Source: Streptantibioticus cattleyicolor NRRL 8057 = DSM 46488 (lineage in GTDB: Bacteria; Actinomycetota; Actinomycetes; Streptomycetales; Streptomycetaceae). Taken from it: DNA of 64,000 nt. The DNA is taken from contig NC_017585.1 in NCBI RefSeq assembly GCF_000240165.1, forward strand, positions 1,178,001-1,242,000, in the 5' to 3' direction. Under the pieces are notes generated by a model. The model was not told where the DNA came from and did not search any database. It was given only the letters and a program-made list of their open reading frames with translations. The translations under genes were made by a program, and so were the position numbers. Positions 41,345 to 50,468 of the stretch are shown one piece after another. Within the stretch, counting starts at the first letter, position 1; each line of letters begins with the position of its first letter.

Positions 41345-43725
41345 CCGGCCCCGGCACCGCCCGCGGCGGCCCGGGGCGGCTCTCCGGCTGGGCCCGCGAC
41401 CTGGGCCTGGGCATCCGGATCGCCGCCACCGGAGGACGCCAGGGACGGCTGCGCACCGCGCTGACCGCGATCGGCGTCGGCCTGGGCGTGGCGCTGCTGC
41501 TCGCCGCCGCCTCCATACCGTCCCTGCTCGACGGCCGGCAGCAGCGGGACGCCGCCCGCTCGCTCACCGCGCCGGACGGCGGCCACCGGCCCGTGCACCG
41601 CTCGGACCACTCCTTCGTCCACGCCACCGTCGACACCACCTTCCGCGGCGACGCCGTCGGCGGCACGCTGCTGCGCCCCGACGGCCCGCACGCCCCCGCG
41701 CCGCCGGGCGTGGCCACCTACCCCGGTCCCGGCCGGATGGTCGTCTCGCCCGCCCTCGCCGCCCTGCTGAAGTCCCCCGAGGGCGCGCTGCTGCGCGGCA
41801 GGCTGCCCTACCGCACGGTCGGCACCATCGCCCGGGACGGTCTGCTCGGCCCCGGCGAACTGCGCTACTACGCGGGCAGCGCCACGCTCACCACCGCCAA
41901 CGGCGGCCATCGCGCCGACCACTTCGGACCGGGCACCGCCGGTGTCCCGCCCGAGCCGGTGAACCCGGTGCTCAGGCTCGTGGTCGCGGTCGCCTTCGTG
42001 GTGCTGCTGCTGCCGGTGGCGGTCTTCATCGCCACCGCCGCCCGCTTCGGCGGCGACCGGCGCGACCGGCGGCTGGCCGCGCTGCGGCTGGTCGGCGCCG
42101 ACCGGGGCACCACCCACCGGATCGCGGCCGGCGAAGTGCTCTTCGGCGCGGTCGCCGGGCTGGTGGTGGGCGCGCTCCTGTTCCTGGCGGCCCGCCCGTT
42201 CGCCGGATCCGTCACCATCTGGAACGTCGACGTCTTCCCCGCCGACGTCACCCCGTCCCCGGGGCTCGCCGTGCTGGTGGCCCTCGCGGTGCCGGTGTGT
42301 GCCGTCGGGGTCACCCTGCTGGCGTTGCGCGGTGTGGTCATCGAGCCGCTGGGCGTCGTACGGGGCGGGGCGGCGCGGCGGCGGCGCCTGTGGTGGCGGG
42401 TCGCGCTGCCGCCGCTCGGGCTGGCGCTGCTGCTCCCCGCGATGACCGGCGGCGCGCTGGACGACCCGGTCCACGCCTACCAGGCCGCGGCCGGCGCCCT
42501 GCTGGTGCTGCTGGGGCTGGCCGCGTTGCTGCCCTGGCTGGTCGGGGCCGTGGTGGCGCGGCTGGGCCGGGGCCCGGTCTCCTGGCAGCTGGCCGTCCGC
42601 GGGCTCCAGGCCGACGGCGGCGCCGCCGCCCGTACGGTCGGCGGCATCACCGTCGCGGTGGCCGGCGCCATCGCGCTGCAGATGCTCTTCGGCGCGATCC
42701 AGGCCGACTTCACCCGGATGACCGGCAAGGACTCCGACCGCGCCCAGCTCACCGCGACCGCGACCGCCACCGGCCGCGACGACGCCCGGCGGATGGCCGA
42801 CCGGTTCGCCGCCACCACGGGGGTGCGCCAGGTGGCCGCCACCCTGGAAGCCTGGGCCCGCCGCCCCGGCCCGCCGCGCGACGGGGAGACCTTCGCGCCG
42901 ATCACCTCCTTCTCGGTCGGCGACTGCGCGACGCTGGTCCGGCTGGCCGCCGTCCGCTCCTGCCGCGACGGCGAGGTGTTCACCGTGCTCACCGGGGACG
43001 ACCGGGAACAGGACGCCTACGTCCGCCGCACCGCCCGGCCCGGCGCCGACGTCCTGCTCGGCGGGGACGACGACGCGCGGGGCCGACGCTGGCGGCTGCC
43101 CGCCGGCACCCGTACCGTCGTCGCCCGCCCCGACCCGCACGGGGAGAAGCACTTCGGGATCTTCGCCACCCCGGGCGCCGTCCGCTCGGTGCCGCTGCCC
43201 GAGATGCGGGCGCAGGCCGTGATCGAGGTGGACCCGCGGCTGCCGGACGCCGCCGAGTACGTGCGCAACACGGCCGCGCGGATCAGCCCGATGATCCGGA
43301 TCGGCACCGTGGAGGACACCGAACGCGACAAGCGGTACACCAGCGTGCGCCACGGGGTGTTCGCCGCCGCGACGGCCACCATGATGCTGATCGCGGCCGG
43401 TCTGCTCGTCGCCGTGCTGGAGCAACTGCGGGAACGCAAGCGGCAGTTGGCCGTCCTGGTCGCCTTCGGCATCCGCCGCGGCACGCTCGGCTGGTCGGTG
43501 CTGTGGCAGACCGCGGTGCCGGTGGTGCTCGGCCTCGCCCTGGCCACCGCGGGCGGGATGGGGCTGGGCGCCGTGCTGCTGCGGGTGGTCCGCGAGCCGG
43601 TGGCCGACTGGTGGGTCTTCGCGCCGATGAGCGGGGTGGGCGCGGTGGTCGTCGCGCTGGTCACGCTGGTGAGCCTGCCGGTGTTGTGGCGGGTGATGCG
43701 TCCGGACGGGCTGCGCACGGAGTGA
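41341..43725 (+). CDS. FtsX-like ABC permease
   Basis: The 794-residue membrane protein has an N-terminal helix, a large extracytoplasmic region, and two FtsX permease units: one with VVAVAFVVLLLPVAVFIATAARFGGDRRDRRLAALRLVGA in shorter view, the other near the C-terminus with ERKRQLAVLVAFGIRRG and following helices. The duplicated form with one large polypeptide is common in actinobacterial antimicrobial-peptide exporters. It works with the ATPase encoded just upstream. Substrate is unknown. Confidence 0.9.
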   Translation: MTGPGTARGGPGRLSGWARDLGLGIRIAATGGRQGRLRTALTAIGVGLGVALLLAAASIPSLLDGRQQRDAARSLTAPDGGHRPVHRSDHSFVHATVDTTFRGDAVGGTLLRPDGPHAPAPPGVATYPGPGRMVVSPALAALLKSPEGALLRGRLPYRTVGTIARDGLLGPGELRYYAGSATLTTANGGHRADHFGPGTAGVPPEPVNPVLRLVVAVAFVVLLLPVAVFIATAARFGGDRRDRRLAALRLVGADRGTTHRIAAGEVLFGAVAGLVVGALLFLAARPFAGSVTIWNVDVFPADVTPSPGLAVLVALAVPVCAVGVTLLALRGVVIEPLGVVRGGAARRRRLWWRVALPPLGLALLLPAMTGGALDDPVHAYQAAAGALLVLLGLAALLPWLVGAVVARLGRGPVSWQLAVRGLQADGGAAARTVGGITVAVAGAIALQMLFGAIQADFTRMTGKDSDRAQLTATATATGRDDARRMADRFAATTGVRQVAATLEAWARRPGPPRDGETFAPITSFSVGDCATLVRLAAVRSCRDGEVFTVLTGDDREQDAYVRRTARPGADVLLGGDDDARGRRWRLPAGTRTVVARPDPHGEKHFGIFATPGAVRSVPLPEMRAQAVIEVDPRLPDAAEYVRNTAARISPMIRIGTVEDTERDKRYTSVRHGVFAAATATMMLIAAGLLVAVLEQLRERKRQLAVLVAFGIRRGTLGWSVLWQTAVPVVLGLALATAGGMGLGAVLLRVVREPVADWWVFAPMSGVGAVVVALVTLVSLPVLWRVMRPDGLRTE

Positions 43726-43830
43726 CCCCGGCCGGGACGTCCTTCCCTTCCGGCACGGTGCCCGGAGATGATGGCGGCGCAGGGCCCGACCGGCGGGCCC
43801 GCACCGGAGAACGGCAGGCGGGAGGCGGGA

Positions 43831-45246
43831 GTGACGCAGTCGCGGCAGGACACCGTGGTGCACACCTACGGTGACGACGCGCTCGGGGAGCACGACGCGG
43901 TGGGCCTGGCCCGGCTGATCCGCCGGCGGGAGATCTCCGCGGCCGAGGCACACCGGGCCGCGGCCGACCGGGTGCGCCGCGCCGCCGCCCGGCTGGACGC
44001 CGTCGAGGTGTACGCGGACGAGCACACCGCCACCGAGCGCGACGGTGTCTTCGCCGGGGTCCCCAGCCTCGTCAAGGACAACACCGACTACCAGGGGCTG
44101 CCCACCGGCCACGGCAGCGCCGCCTTCACCGCCCGCCCGGCCCGGCGCCACGCCCCGTTCACCCGGCAGTTCCTCAGCACCGGGGTGACGGTCCTGGGCA
44201 AGACCCGGTTGCCGGAGTTCGGCTTCAACGCCACCACCGAGTACGAGGACGCGCCGCCGGTGCGCAACCCGTGGCACACCGGTTTCTCCTCCGGCGGCTC
44301 CTCCGGCGGCAGCGCCGCGCTGGTGGCCTCCGGCGCCGTGCCGATCGCCCACGCCAACGACGGCGGCGGTTCCATCCGCATCCCGGCCGCCTGCTGCGGG
44401 CTGGTCGGGCTCAAGGCGACCCGGGGCCGGGTGATCCCCAACGCCGACGGCCGTACGCTGCCGATCAACCTCATCAGCGACGGGGTCCTCAGCCGTTCCG
44501 TGCGGGACACCGCCGCCTTCTTCGCCGCCGCCGAACGCTACTGGCGCAACCCGAAGCTGCCGCCGCTGGGCCTCGTCGAGGGCCCCGCCGAGCGGCGGAT
44601 GCGGATCGGGCTCCTGCTCGAATCGCCCTCCGGCGTCCCCACCGACGCCGCCACCCGGGCCGCCGTCACCGACGCGGCGACCGCGCTGGAGAAGATGGGC
44701 CACACCGTGGAACTGGTGGCCATCGGGCTGGACGGCCGCTTCGCGCAGGACTTCATCACCTACTGGGGCATGCTGTCGTTCCTGGCCGGTGCCTTCGGCA
44801 AGCGGCTGGACCGGGGCTTCGACCGGCGCCGCATGGACGGCCTGAGCCAGGGGCTGCGCGCCCACTACCTGCGCAACCTGCGCGCCACCCCCGACGTGCT
44901 GCGCAGGCTGCGGCGCTCCCGGGACGCCTACGCCGCCGCCCACCGCGGCCTGGACGCCGTCCTCTCCCCGGTCCTCGCCCACACCACCCCGCCGCTGGGC
45001 AGGCTCAGCCCCGACGTCCCCTACGCGACCTTGATCGAACGCCTCAGCTCCTACGTCGCCTTCACCCCGCTGGACAACGTGGTGGGCACCCCGTCCATCT
45101 CCCTCCCGGCCCGCACCACGACCGCCGACGGCCTCCCCGTCGGCCTGATGTTCTCCGCCCGCCCCGGCGCCGAACGCACCCTGCTGGAGCTCGCCTTCGC
45201 CTGGGAGGCGGAGCACCCCTGGCCGCTGGTGCCGGCCCCGCGCTGA
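43831..45246 (+). CDS. Amidase-signature family hydrolase
   Basis: The 471-residue protein has the AS-family triad: Lys in SLVKDNTDY, cis-Ser and nucleophile Ser in SSGGSSGGSAALV, with the family GGGSIRIPAACCGLVGLK. It is nearer to general amidases than to GatA (no tRNA-dependent context). GTG 43831 follows GGAGG at 5 bp; the open frame upstream to 43768 has no family sequence. The substrate is unknown. Confidence 0.92.
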   Translation: MTQSRQDTVVHTYGDDALGEHDAVGLARLIRRREISAAEAHRAAADRVRRAAARLDAVEVYADEHTATERDGVFAGVPSLVKDNTDYQGLPTGHGSAAFTARPARRHAPFTRQFLSTGVTVLGKTRLPEFGFNATTEYEDAPPVRNPWHTGFSSGGSSGGSAALVASGAVPIAHANDGGGSIRIPAACCGLVGLKATRGRVIPNADGRTLPINLISDGVLSRSVRDTAAFFAAAERYWRNPKLPPLGLVEGPAERRMRIGLLLESPSGVPTDAATRAAVTDAATALEKMGHTVELVAIGLDGRFAQDFITYWGMLSFLAGAFGKRLDRGFDRRRMDGLSQGLRAHYLRNLRATPDVLRRLRRSRDAYAAAHRGLDAVLSPVLAHTTPPLGRLSPDVPYATLIERLSSYVAFTPLDNVVGTPSISLPARTTTADGLPVGLMFSARPGAERTLLELAFAWEAEHPWPLVPAPR

Positions 45247-45254
45247 ACGGTCCG

Positions 45255-45283
45255 GACGCCGGACGGCACGCCCGTCCGGCGTT
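45255..45283. terminator. Hairpin terminator after the amidase gene
   Basis: Arms GACGCCGGACGG and CCGTCCGGCGTT pair over 12 positions (one G-U) around a 5-nt loop, 8 bp after the amidase stop. The right arm abuts the next promoter. Confidence 0.7.
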
Positions 45284-45285
45284 CC

Positions 45286-45315
45286 TTGGCTTTCGCGTGG
45301 CTAGATTGCTAGCAT
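45286..45315 (+). promoter_or_regulatory. Promoter giving a probable leaderless mRNA
   Basis: TTGGCT (45286-45291) and TAGCAT (45310-45315) are 18 bp apart. The expected start, about 7 bp after the -10, falls on the GTG at 45322. Short repeats of GCTAG overlap the -10 and could be a site for the RHH protein encoded just downstream. Confidence 0.5.
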
Positions 45316-45321
45316 GCTCGC

Positions 45322-45501
45322 GTGGGTGATGAGGACGTCAAGCAGTTCAACGTGTATCTGCCGATCGGGCTGATCAAACAGGTCAAGCACCGTGCCGTCG
45401 AAGCGGAGCTGTCGTTGTCGGCGCTGGTGGCCGAGGCGCTGCGCGCGTACCTCGACGACACCCGACCGCAACGGCGGCGACCGCCGGGGAACGAGGAGTG
45501 A
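45322..45501 (+). CDS. Small ribbon-helix-helix (CopG/Arc-like) DNA-binding protein
   Basis: The 59-residue protein reads [20 protein letters not shown], then [17 protein letters not shown], the beta-strand plus two helices of RHH regulators. GTG 45322 coincides with a predicted transcription start. Its last codons overlap the region before the VOC gene, so they form an operon. No toxin gene is adjacent, so it is more likely an autoregulator of this operon than an antitoxin. Confidence 0.75.
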   Translation: MGDEDVKQFNVYLPIGLIKQVKHRAVEAELSLSALVAEALRAYLDDTRPQRRRPPGNEE

Positions 45502-45503
45502 GC

Positions 45504-45848
45504 ATGACGACCGAGGGCATCGAGGCGGTCTTCCTGGAGACCCACAACTGGGGGAAGGCGGCCAAGTTCTACCAAGGGCTCGGCTACCAGCTGGACTTCG
45601 CCACCGACCACAACTCCGGGCAGCTGCGCAACGGCGACGGCCCCTACCTGTTCATCGCCGAGGTGCCGGCGGACCGGGAACCGCGGACGCTGATGGTGCT
45701 GAAGGTCTCCGACGAGGAGGCGTTCCGCCCCGGCCCCGGCATCGAGGTGGTCTCCCCGTTCGAGGACACCCACTACGGCACCCGGGAGGCCACCGTCCGC
45801 GACCCCGACGGGCGGCTGTGGATCGTCCAGGCACCGGGCAGGAACTGA
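45504..45848 (+). CDS. VOC/glyoxalase-like protein
   Basis: The 114-residue protein shows the VOC fold pattern: AVFLETHNWGKAAKFYQGLGYQ, LFIAEVP in the middle and REATVRDPDGRLWIVQ at the end with the metal-type Glu/Asp region. GAGGAG precedes ATG 45504; a GTG at 45498 is also in frame. VOC proteins include bleomycin-type resistance proteins and glyoxalases; the ligand is unknown. It follows an RHH gene and precedes a methyltransferase gene. Confidence 0.82.
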   Translation: MTTEGIEAVFLETHNWGKAAKFYQGLGYQLDFATDHNSGQLRNGDGPYLFIAEVPADREPRTLMVLKVSDEEAFRPGPGIEVVSPFEDTHYGTREATVRDPDGRLWIVQAPGRN

Positions 45849-45865
45849 CCACGAAAGGCACGGCC

Positions 45866-46723
45866 ATGCCGGAACAGCACACCGAGATCCCCGACAACAC
45901 GGCGGTACGGGTCGCCCTGTGGCGGGCGCTGCACATCGAGGCCGATCCGCCGCCGCACGTCCTGACGGACGAGGTCGGGCTGCGGCTGGCGGACCCGGGG
46001 GACGACTGGCGGCGGCGTCCGGACATGGAGCCGCGCTCCACCGCCCGCTACCGCGCGGGCGTGGTGGCCCGGGCGCGGTTCGTCGAGGACCTCGTCATGG
46101 AGCAGGCCGCCCGTGGCGTCGGCCAGTACGTGATCCTGGGGGCCGGCCTGGACACCTTCGCCCAGCGCCGTCCGGACGTCGCCGGACGCCTGCGGGTCTT
46201 CGAGGTCGACCAGCCCGCCACCCAGGAGTGGAAGCGCGGCCGGCTGGAGGCGCTGGGGTTGGGTGTGCCCGACCGGCTGCGGCTGGTCCCGGTGGACTTC
46301 GAGGCGGGCGATTCCTGGCCGGACCGGCTGGCGGGCGCCGGGTTCGACCCCGGCCGGCCCGCCGTGGTGGCCTCCACCGGGGTCAGCATGTACCTCACCG
46401 AGGAGGCCAACGCGGCCACCTTGCGCCAGGTCGCCTCGCTCGCCCCGGGCACCACCTTGGCCATGACGTTCCAGGCGCCGCTGGACCACGTGGTGGAGGA
46501 GGACCGCCTGGCACGCCAGGCCGCGCAGGACGGTGCCCGGACGTCGGGTACCCCCTTCATCAGCTTCTTCACCCCGCCGCAGATGCTGGCCATGGCCCGC
46601 GACGCCGGGTTCTCCGAGGTCCGCCACGTCTCGGCGGACGTCCTCAACGACCGTTACTTCACCGGGCGGACGGACGGCCTGCACACCTCCAACGCGGAGG
46701 AGTTCCTGGTGGCCACCGTCTGA
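45866..46723 (+). CDS. SAM-dependent methyltransferase, LCMT/TIGR00027-like
   Basis: The 285-residue protein has the leucine-carboxyl-methyltransferase-like core: YRAGVVARARFVEDLV, motif I QYVILGAGLDTFAQR, acidic loop VFEVDQPATQEWKR and VVASTGVSMYLTEEA. The family in actinobacteria methylates small secondary metabolites or is of unknown function. ATG 45866 is the family-like start. It is probably co-transcribed with the RHH and VOC genes. Confidence 0.87.
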   Translation: MPEQHTEIPDNTAVRVALWRALHIEADPPPHVLTDEVGLRLADPGDDWRRRPDMEPRSTARYRAGVVARARFVEDLVMEQAARGVGQYVILGAGLDTFAQRRPDVAGRLRVFEVDQPATQEWKRGRLEALGLGVPDRLRLVPVDFEAGDSWPDRLAGAGFDPGRPAVVASTGVSMYLTEEANAATLRQVASLAPGTTLAMTFQAPLDHVVEEDRLARQAAQDGARTSGTPFISFFTPPQMLAMARDAGFSEVRHVSADVLNDRYFTGRTDGLHTSNAEEFLVATV

Positions 46724-46725
46724 AT

Positions 46726-46740
46726 CTGACGCAACGTCAG
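46726..46740. repeat. CTGACG-CAA-CGTCAG palindrome between convergent genes
   Basis: The perfect 15-bp palindrome lies 3 bp after the methyltransferase stop and contains the stop codon (TCA on plus, 46737-46739) of the convergent hydrolase gene. It is likely a short bidirectional terminator hairpin. Confidence 0.75.
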
Positions 46741-47567
46741 TCGAGGACGGCCAGCAGCCGCTCGGCGAACTCCCGGGGACGCTCGGTGGCCCCCACGTGG
46801 CCGCCCGGGAACTCGGCGACCTCGGTGCCGAGCAGCTCCGCGAGCCTCGCCACCGGTCCGTACAGGGGGAGTTGACCGCGGGAGTCGCGTCCGGCGGCCG
46901 GCACCAGCCGGTCGCCGGCCCGGCGCAGCCCCGCCAGGTCGGGGACGGAGAACGCGAACGGGCACAGCACGCGCTCCAGGAAGACCGGCAGGTTGGCGTG
47001 CATGCGCGGCGCCATCTCCCGGATCTCCGGGGCCAGTTCGGTGGCCCGCTCCGCCTCCGCCCCGCCCCCGCCCAGCGCCTCGGCGAAGCGCGCCATGGCC
47101 GGGCCGGGACCGTCGGTGCGGCACAACTGCCGTACCTCGGCGAAGAGCGCCTTGTACGGTTCCGGGTCGGGCAGCAGCTCCAGCAGCGGCGGCTCGTGGG
47201 CGACCACGGTACGCAGTCGCTCGGGGTGCCGGGCCAGCAGCGCGAGGGCGGTGATCGCACCGGAGCTGCAACCGAGCACGCGCACCTCCTCGTCGGGTGC
47301 GAGGAGGTCCAGCAGCCGGAAGGCGTCGTCGCTCCACTCCTCGACGCTCTGGTCGGTCAGGGGGCCGTCGAGCCGGCTGCGGGACATCCCGCGCGGGTCG
47401 TAGGAGACCACGGTGTAACGGGTGGCGAGGTGCGGCGCCAGGCCCGCGTACAGCCCGGCGTCGGCGGCACCGCCGGGTATCAGCAGCAGCGGCGGACCAC
47501 TGCCGCGCCGTTCGTGATGGAGGACGGCGCCGGGTACGCGCAGGGTGCCGGTCGTCGGCTCGGTCAT
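46737..47567 (-). CDS. Alpha/beta hydrolase
   Basis: The 276-residue protein has an HGGG-like oxyanion region (LLLIPGGAADAGLY), nucleophile elbow GCSSGA with Ser and a late FPGGHVGATERPREFAE with the catalytic His. It resembles small-molecule esterases or C-C hydrolases of streptomycetes. Its 5' side is bordered by an IS110 element 20-70 bp away; a TetR gene of the same orientation lies beyond the two IS elements and may once have been its neighbour. Confidence 0.87.
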   Translation of the reverse strand: MTEPTTGTLRVPGAVLHHERRGSGPPLLLIPGGAADAGLYAGLAPHLATRYTVVSYDPRGMSRSRLDGPLTDQSVEEWSDDAFRLLDLLAPDEEVRVLGCSSGAITALALLARHPERLRTVVAHEPPLLELLPDPEPYKALFAEVRQLCRTDGPGPAMARFAEALGGGGAEAERATELAPEIREMAPRMHANLPVFLERVLCPFAFSVPDLAGLRRAGDRLVPAAGRDSRGQLPLYGPVARLAELLGTEVAEFPGGHVGATERPREFAERLLAVLD

Positions 47568-47584
47568 CGGGTGCTCCGTAAGTT

Positions 47585-47780
47585 GTTAGGCGGCCCGGGA
47601 GGGCCGGATGTGGCTGATCGGGTCTTGCCAGTCGTGGCTCGAAGGGAGTGGCCGTCCGGTTCTCCGGGGCGCCCTGGCTGCTGATTGAGATGCGCGCGCC
47701 TTGCGCGGTCGCTGTTTACGGAGATGACAGCGGGGTGTTCCTCGGGCCGACGGCAGTTCACGCGGAACGAGGAGGGGCGA
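47585..47780 (+). ncRNA. Possible bridge RNA region of IS A
   Basis: IS110 elements of the IS621 kind encode a bridge RNA in the non-coding end before the transposase gene. This 196-bp stretch is the only non-coding DNA of sufficient size in element A. No structure was computed, so the call rests on position only. Confidence 0.3.
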
Positions 47781-48983
47781 GTGAGCGAGCGGCGAGCCCA
47801 GGTCTGGGCCGGCATCGACGCCGGCAAGGGCCATCACTGGGCGGCGGTGGTCGACGAGAGCGGCCCGACCGTGTGGTCGAAGAAAATCGACAACGACGAG
47901 ACGGCGATCCTGGCCGCGCTCGGTGAGATCCTCGACCTGGCCGAGAAGGTCCACTGGGCAGTGGACATCTCCGGTACCTCCTCCGCGCTGCTGCTGGCTC
48001 TGCTCGCGGCCCACGGCCAGCAGGCCGTCTACGTGCCCGGACGGACCGTCAACCGCATGTCCGGCGCCTACCGGGGCGAGGCCAAGACCGACGCCCGCGA
48101 CGCCTACGTCATCGCCGAAACCGCCCGTCACCGCCGGGACTTGGCCGCCATCGACGTGCCCGTCCAGCTCGCGGCCCACCTCGCGCTGCTGACCGGCCAC
48201 CGCACGGACCTGGTCGCCGACCGCGTACGGATGATCAATCGGCTCCGCGACGTGCTGACCGGCATCTTTCCCGCCCTGGAACGAGCCTTCGACTACTCGG
48301 CCCACAAGGGCGCCCTGGTCCTGCTGACCGGCTACCAGACCCCGGCCGCGATCCGCCGCCGAGGACGGACCCGCCTGACGGCCTGGCTGGCCAACCGCGG
48401 TGTCCGCGGCGCCGACGCGGTGGCCGCCACCGCACTGGAAGCCGCTGAGGCCCAGCACACCGCGCTGCCCGGCGAGGACATCGCCGCAGCGATCGTCGCC
48501 GACCTGGCTGCGCAGATCCTGGCCCTGGACGACCGCCTCAAGCGCATCGACAAGCAGATCCGCGACACCTTCCGCGCCCATCCTCAGGCCGAGATCATCG
48601 AGTCCCTGCCCGGCATGGGGCCGATCCTCGGGGCGGAGTTCGTCGTCGCGGCGGGCGACCTCACGGCTTACGCCGACGCCGGCCACCTCGCCTCGGCGGC
48701 CGGGCTGGTGCCCGTCCCGCGTGACTCGGGCCGGCGGACCGGCAACCTGCACCGGCCCAAGCGCTACAGCCGCCGCCTGCGCAGGGTTTTCTACCTGTCC
48801 GCGCAGACCAGCATCATCCGCGAGGGTCCTAACCGGGACTTCTACCTCAAGAAGCGCGGCGAAGGCTGCAAGCACGTCCAGGCGATCATTGCGCTCGCCC
48901 GCCGACGGGCCAGCGTCCTGTGGGCACTCCTGCGCGACGGACGGGCCTTCACCTCCGCCCCGCCTGCCGCGCAGGCGGCTTGA
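47781..48983 (+). CDS. IS110-family transposase A
   Basis: The 400-residue protein has the N-terminal DEDD/RuvC-like domain (WAGIDAGKGHHWAAV, KTDARDAYVIAETARHRR) and the C-terminal Transposase_20 domain (ESLPGMGPILGAEFV, LASAAGLVPVPRDSG) with its nucleophilic Ser expected in the latter. It is full length. GTG 47781 follows GAGGAGGGG. It catalyses site-directed insertion with a bridge RNA in characterised relatives. It differs clearly from transposase B next door. Confidence 0.92.
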   Translation: MSERRAQVWAGIDAGKGHHWAAVVDESGPTVWSKKIDNDETAILAALGEILDLAEKVHWAVDISGTSSALLLALLAAHGQQAVYVPGRTVNRMSGAYRGEAKTDARDAYVIAETARHRRDLAAIDVPVQLAAHLALLTGHRTDLVADRVRMINRLRDVLTGIFPALERAFDYSAHKGALVLLTGYQTPAAIRRRGRTRLTAWLANRGVRGADAVAATALEAAEAQHTALPGEDIAAAIVADLAAQILALDDRLKRIDKQIRDTFRAHPQAEIIESLPGMGPILGAEFVVAAGDLTAYADAGHLASAAGLVPVPRDSGRRTGNLHRPKRYSRRLRRVFYLSAQTSIIREGPNRDFYLKKRGEGCKHVQAIIALARRRASVLWALLRDGRAFTSAPPAAQAA

Positions 48984-48997
48984 CTCAGTCATTGAGT

Positions 48998-49232
48998 GAT
49001 CCGATCTCCTGACGGCGACTCCCCAAAGGGGAGAAAATCGGGTTACGGCCGTCCGGCTGACGTCGCGGAATCTTGGTGCCACCGGAACCCGACATTGAGT
49101 AGGACGCCGGGGACCCGTCGTCAGGCACCCGGAAGTGTTGCTTCGAGCATGTGCATCAGATTCTTTTGCCTGCTTGGTCCCCGCCGGACGGCTGCTGCAC
49201 AACAGCACACCGCGCGAGGGGAGGACCGGGGC
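48998..49232 (+). ncRNA. Possible bridge RNA region of IS B
   Basis: This 235-bp non-coding stretch before transposase B includes a perfect CTCCCC/GGGGAG stem-loop followed by AAAA. By analogy with IS621-type elements it may encode the bridge RNA; loop sequences that pair with target and donor were not worked out. Confidence 0.3.
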
Positions 49233-50468
49233 ATGGACGTTGTCCACGAACGATGCGCCGGGATCGATATCGGCAAGGCGGACGTGAAGGTCTGCGTCCG
49301 CGTTCCAGGGCCGGGCAAACGGCGCCGGAAAGAGGTACGCACCTTCTCCACCATGACCCGTGACCTGCTGGCGATGCGGGACTGGCTGATCGCCGAGGGC
49401 ATCACCGTGGTCGGCATGGAGGCCACCGGCTCGTACTGGAAGCCGGTGTTCTACCTGCTGGAGAACGACATCGGGACCTGGCTGCTCAACGCCCGGCACA
49501 TGAAGAACGTCCCCGGCCGCACCGACGTCGCCGATTCCGAGTGGATCTGCAAGATGGTCGAACACGGCCTGGTCCGGCCCTCGTTCGTCCCGCCGCCGGA
49601 GATCCGGCAGCTGCGGGACCTGACCCGCTACCGCACCGAGGTCATCCGCGAACGCACCCGCGAGGCCCAGCGGCTGGAGAAGCTTCTCGAAGACGCCGGG
49701 ATCAAGCTCTCCGCCGTCGTCTCCGACCTGCTGGGCAAGTCGTCCCGCGCGATGCTGGAGGCCCTGATCGCCGGAGAACGCGACCCGCTGGTCCTGGCGG
49801 AGATGGCCAAGGCCAGCATGCGAGCCAAACGCGCGGTCCTGGCCCAGGCGCTGACCGGCCGGTTCACCGACCACCACGCGTTCCTGGCCCGCACCATGCT
49901 CGACCGCATCGGCGCGGTAACCGCGACCGAGGCCCGGCTGAGCGAGGAGATCACCCGCCAGCTCGCCCCCTTTCGCCGACAGGTCGAGCTGCTGACGACG
50001 ATCCCGGGCGTCAACGCCAAGTCCGCCGAGGTGATCCTCGCCGAGATCGGCGTGGACATGAGCCGTTTCCCCACGGCTGCCCACCTGGCCTCGTGGGCCG
50101 GGATGTGTCCGGGCAACCACGAGTCCGCCGGCAAGCACACCTCCGGCAAGTCCCGCCCCGGCGACCCCTGGCTCAAGGGCGCCCTCGGGCTCGCCGCAAC
50201 AGCAGCCGCCCGCACCAAGGGCACCTACCTTGCCGCCCGCTACAAACGCATCGCAGTCCGCCGCGGCAAGAAACGCGCACTGGTCGCCATCGGCCACACC
50301 ATCCTGACCCCGATCTGGCACATGCTCACCAACGACGCCGAATACGCTGAACTCGGAGGCGACTACTTCGTCCAACGAACCGGCCGGGCCAGGCAGACGC
50401 GGCGCCTGGTCAGCCAGCTCAACATGCTCGGCTATCAAGTGTCCCTCCAATCAGCGGAAGCGGTCTGA
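49233..50468 (+). CDS. IS110-family transposase B
   Basis: The 411-residue protein has the DEDD domain at the N-terminus (CAGIDIGKADVKVCVRV, MEATGSYWKPVFYLLE, RTDVADSEWICKM) and the C-terminal Transposase_20 part (LTTIPGVNAKSAEVILAEIG, LASWAGMCPGNHESAGK). All core motifs are intact, so it could be active. ATG 49233 follows GAGGGGAGGA. Its 3' end overlaps the open frame of the TetR gene on the other strand. Confidence 0.93.
   Translation: MDVVHERCAGIDIGKADVKVCVRVPGPGKRRRKEVRTFSTMTRDLLAMRDWLIAEGITVVGMEATGSYWKPVFYLLENDIGTWLLNARHMKNVPGRTDVADSEWICKMVEHGLVRPSFVPPPEIRQLRDLTRYRTEVIRERTREAQRLEKLLEDAGIKLSAVVSDLLGKSSRAMLEALIAGERDPLVLAEMAKASMRAKRAVLAQALTGRFTDHHAFLARTMLDRIGAVTATEARLSEEITRQLAPFRRQVELLTTIPGVNAKSAEVILAEIGVDMSRFPTAAHLASWAGMCPGNHESAGKHTSGKSRPGDPWLKGALGLAATAAARTKGTYLAARYKRIAVRRGKKRALVAIGHTILTPIWHMLTNDAEYAELGGDYFVQRTGRARQTRRLVSQLNMLGYQVSLQSAEAV

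Larger units (their letters stand above)
47585..48997 (+). mobile_element. IS110-family insertion sequence A
   Basis: The element holds one transposase gene and about 200 bp of non-coding DNA in front of it. The exact ends are not visible, since IS110 elements lack clear terminal inverted repeats; limits are set by the flanking genes. A small ACTCA-GTCAT-TGAGT inverted repeat (48983-48997) lies at its right side. A second IS110 element follows directly. Confidence 0.7.

Noticed and set aside
41281-45216. 1311-codon minus-strand open frame opposite the ABC permease and amidase genes
   Set aside because: Low-complexity Gly/Arg/His sequence, antisense to two well-supported genes.
45322-45501. 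Toxin-antitoxin module headed by the RHH protein
   Set aside because: The downstream proteins are a VOC protein and a methyltransferase, not a toxin family.
47586-50450. 954-codon minus-strand open frame across both IS elements
   Set aside because: Antisense shadow of the two transposases; no family motif.
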